From contig JAWKUB010000004.1 of NCBI GenBank assembly GCA_041398745.1, positions 496,001 through 560,000 of the forward strand: a stretch of DNA of 64,000 bases, in the 5' to 3' direction. This document shows positions 62,713 to 64,000 of the stretch, in pieces. Position 1 is the first letter of the stretch. Each line of letters begins with the position of its first letter. The notes beneath the pieces were generated by a model, which was not told the DNA's origin, made no database searches, and worked only from the letters and a program-made list of their open reading frames with translations. This DNA is from JACKHO01 sp041398745. GTDB taxonomy: Bacteria; Planctomycetota; Planctomycetia; Planctomycetales; Planctomycetaceae. The position numbers and the translations under genes are program-made.

Positions 62713-64000
62713 TTACTCGTAGACGGCGTGGCTGCTGGGGGCTGCCGTAAAGGTTTCGAGCGTCTCCACACTGGTGAAGAGATACAGCCGTCCCTGGTAC
62801 CACACAGCATGGTCCAGTGATCCTTCAACTTCTTCACCGGTCAGTGCCAGATGAATGACGTCGTTGCCGCGAGAGGCGGGAGCGTATCGCATGGGTTCTT
62901 CCAGGAACCGTTCGAGGTTCTCCTCCGATGAGAAACTATACAGTTTGCCATTGAACAGGGCGCTGAATTCTTCATTTGTGTCGAGCAGTTCTCGGTCATC
63001 ACGCAAGGCGACGGCACAGAAGCCTTTCAGGCCAGACATCCCGGTGCGTGAGCGAATGAGAGCCATTTTTTCTTCGCGCTCGTCCTTGGGAGCGGCAGCC
63101 TGGTGGGAGGTCGGTGCCTGAACTATTGACTGGCTCGGGGCAGGTGCCTGCTGTGGTTGAGTTGCCTGAGGAACGGCCGGTAGGCCGGGGGCGAGAACCA
63201 GCGGTGGTGGAGTTTGCAGTGCGGGTGCCGCCGTGTCGGTTGTTGCTGGAATTTCTGCGGTGCCGACACCATTAGCTTCAATCGTGACCGTCGATTCACC
63301 AATCGAAGGCAATTCGGGAACCTGTTCTGGTTCCATTGGTGGCGTTGGTGGAGGCAGCGGGTTCGTGTTTGCAACGACCGCAGGTTCTGTGGCGACTTGC
63401 GTGGCCGCATCGACAACTGGTGCTGGCTCCTGTGGAGCTGGAGTCGTACCGCTTACTGGAATGGGCGGCTGGAACATGTCTTCTTCCAGTGCCAAACCTG
63501 TGTATGGTTTCGACATGTCAGGTTCTGGTGCAGCATCTGCAATTTCCTGTTGCATGACCTCGGCAGAAGGAGCTGGAGCAGTGGTCTGAGCAACTGCCGG
63601 TGGTGCCTCGACAATTGCGGCTGGCTTGTCCACGGGGGCTGGTGTCAGCGTGAGTGCGTCATCGCCACTCGGACGTGTGCCGGTCCAATCTTTCGGAGTG
63701 GCAGGAGTCGTTGGTGCAGCGGGAGGCAAATCAAGGGATGGAGCCTGCAACTTGGGCTGCTGCGTGGCCGCCACGCCTGGCTGGATTGACGGCGGTTCAA
63801 ACTGCGGGCTTGCCGCAACTTGAGGAGCAGGGGAGATGGCTGGCAACTGAGGTGCAGGAGAGATTGGCGGCAGAATATTCGACCTCTCGTCACCTCCATC
63901 AGCGGGAGGTGGAACGAGCAATCCTGCGGAGCTCGGTGAGGCTTTAGGGGTTTCTGCCAGATAGGCTTTCAAATCGCTTCCAGCCGGTGGGACGAGAACG
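62713..64000 (-). CDS. Proline-rich protein with two YHS-like repeats, 5' end missing
   Basis: The frame is open at the right edge (VLVPPAGSDLKAYLAETPKA...), so the N-terminus and any signal peptide are outside the window. About 300 residues are low-complexity Pro/Ala/Thr/Gln. The last 100 residues hold two YHS-like repeats: KGFCAVALRDDRELLDTNEE with LYSFSSEENLERFLEEPMRY, then GSLDHAVWYQGRLYLFTSVE. YHS domains are often near metal transport or redox proteins. Two phrases, LLVPPPADGG and VLVPPAGSD, are repeats. It is probably exported or envelope-attached. Confidence 0.78.
   Translation of the reverse strand, partial: VLVPPAGSDLKAYLAETPKASPSSAGLLVPPPADGGDERSNILPPISPAPQLPAISPAPQVAASPQFEPPSIQPGVAATQQPKLQAPSLDLPPAAPTTPATPKDWTGTRPSGDDALTLTPAPVDKPAAIVEAPPAVAQTTAPAPSAEVMQQEIADAAPEPDMSKPYTGLALEEDMFQPPIPVSGTTPAPQEPAPVVDAATQVATEPAVVANTNPLPPPTPPMEPEQVPELPSIGESTVTIEANGVGTAEIPATTDTAAPALQTPPPLVLAPGLPAVPQATQPQQAPAPSQSIVQAPTSHQAAAPKDEREEKMALIRSRTGMSGLKGFCAVALRDDRELLDTNEEFSALFNGKLYSFSSEENLERFLEEPMRYAPASRGNDVIHLALTGEEVEGSLDHAVWYQGRLYLFTSVETLETFTAAPSSHAVYE

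Overview
The window looks like a chromosomal segment of a Planctomycetota bacterium. The evidence is the family content: DUF1501, DUF1552 and DUF1592-type secreted proteins, a TIGR03067 domain, an ECF sigma factor next to a zinc-finger/Ser-Thr kinase, leucine-rich-repeat lipoproteins, a BatA/VWA membrane protein, and proline-rich secreted proteins with YHS-like repeats. Most genes sit in short mixed-strand groups. All assignments come from reading motifs and gene order; no database search was run.

Layout. 1-2901 (-): the N-terminal 967 codons of a large unknown protein that runs off the left edge. 3.5-7.5 kb: CmcI-like protein, PLDc_N/TPR membrane protein, UbiX, two small membrane proteins, ECF sigma factor. 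7.6-11.1 kb: a kinase whose reading frame continues, interrupted only by a TGA and a TAG, into a TIGR03067 domain and a further C-terminal region. 11.2-14.0 kb (-): tetraheme cytochrome, Tat-type four-cluster ferredoxin and NrfD-like quinone-site protein, with no catalytic subunit beside them. 14.3-14.9 kb: a GxxExxY gene enclosed by inverted GCAGAG-rich repeats. 15.1-22.5 kb: ileS, YeaQ-type membrane protein, LRR lipoprotein, BatA/VWA protein. 23.5-26.4 kb: guaB overlapping a secreted proline-rich protein. 26.4-30.0 kb (-): a very large HD plus Hsp90-like ATPase protein. 30-35.6 kb: DUF3592, cupin, glutaredoxin-like and alpha/beta-hydrolase genes, and a flavin-dependent halogenase/reductase-like gene.

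35.7-40.1 kb is a housekeeping block, rplY-pth-rpsF-ssb-rplI-dnaB, in which rpsR is absent from its usual place. 40.4-46.9 kb is a tightly coupled heavy-metal-type RND efflux operon (TolC, adaptor, permease). It is followed by an ArsR-type repressor whose promoter is covered by a perfect 30-bp palindrome, and then by a His-rich DUF3365 c-type cytochrome lipoprotein. 48-53 kb (-) holds an amidohydrolase and a DUF1552/DUF1592 pair. 53.4-55.2 kb (-) holds two tandem nucleotidyltransferases.

55.2-58.3 kb is a nested graveyard of mobile DNA: a frameshifted REP-associated transposase (RAYT) flanked by inverted REP hairpins; a group II intron start placed exactly at the outer REP; its frameshifted and truncated reverse transcriptase; and a frameshifted, truncated IS110-type transposase fused to it tail to tail, followed by more REP hairpins. 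58.5-64 kb returns to ordinary genes: DUF1501, a small lipoprotein, a CBS protein, a HemW-like radical SAM protein, and a 5'-truncated secreted protein with YHS-like repeats.

The least explained items are the HD-Hsp90-like protein (a possible stand-alone conflict or defence protein), the nucleotidyltransferase pair, the inverted-repeat-bounded GxxExxY cassette, a similar repeat inside the ileS editing domain, and the kinase/TIGR03067 frame split by two stops. I saw no CRISPR array, rRNA or convincing tRNA gene.
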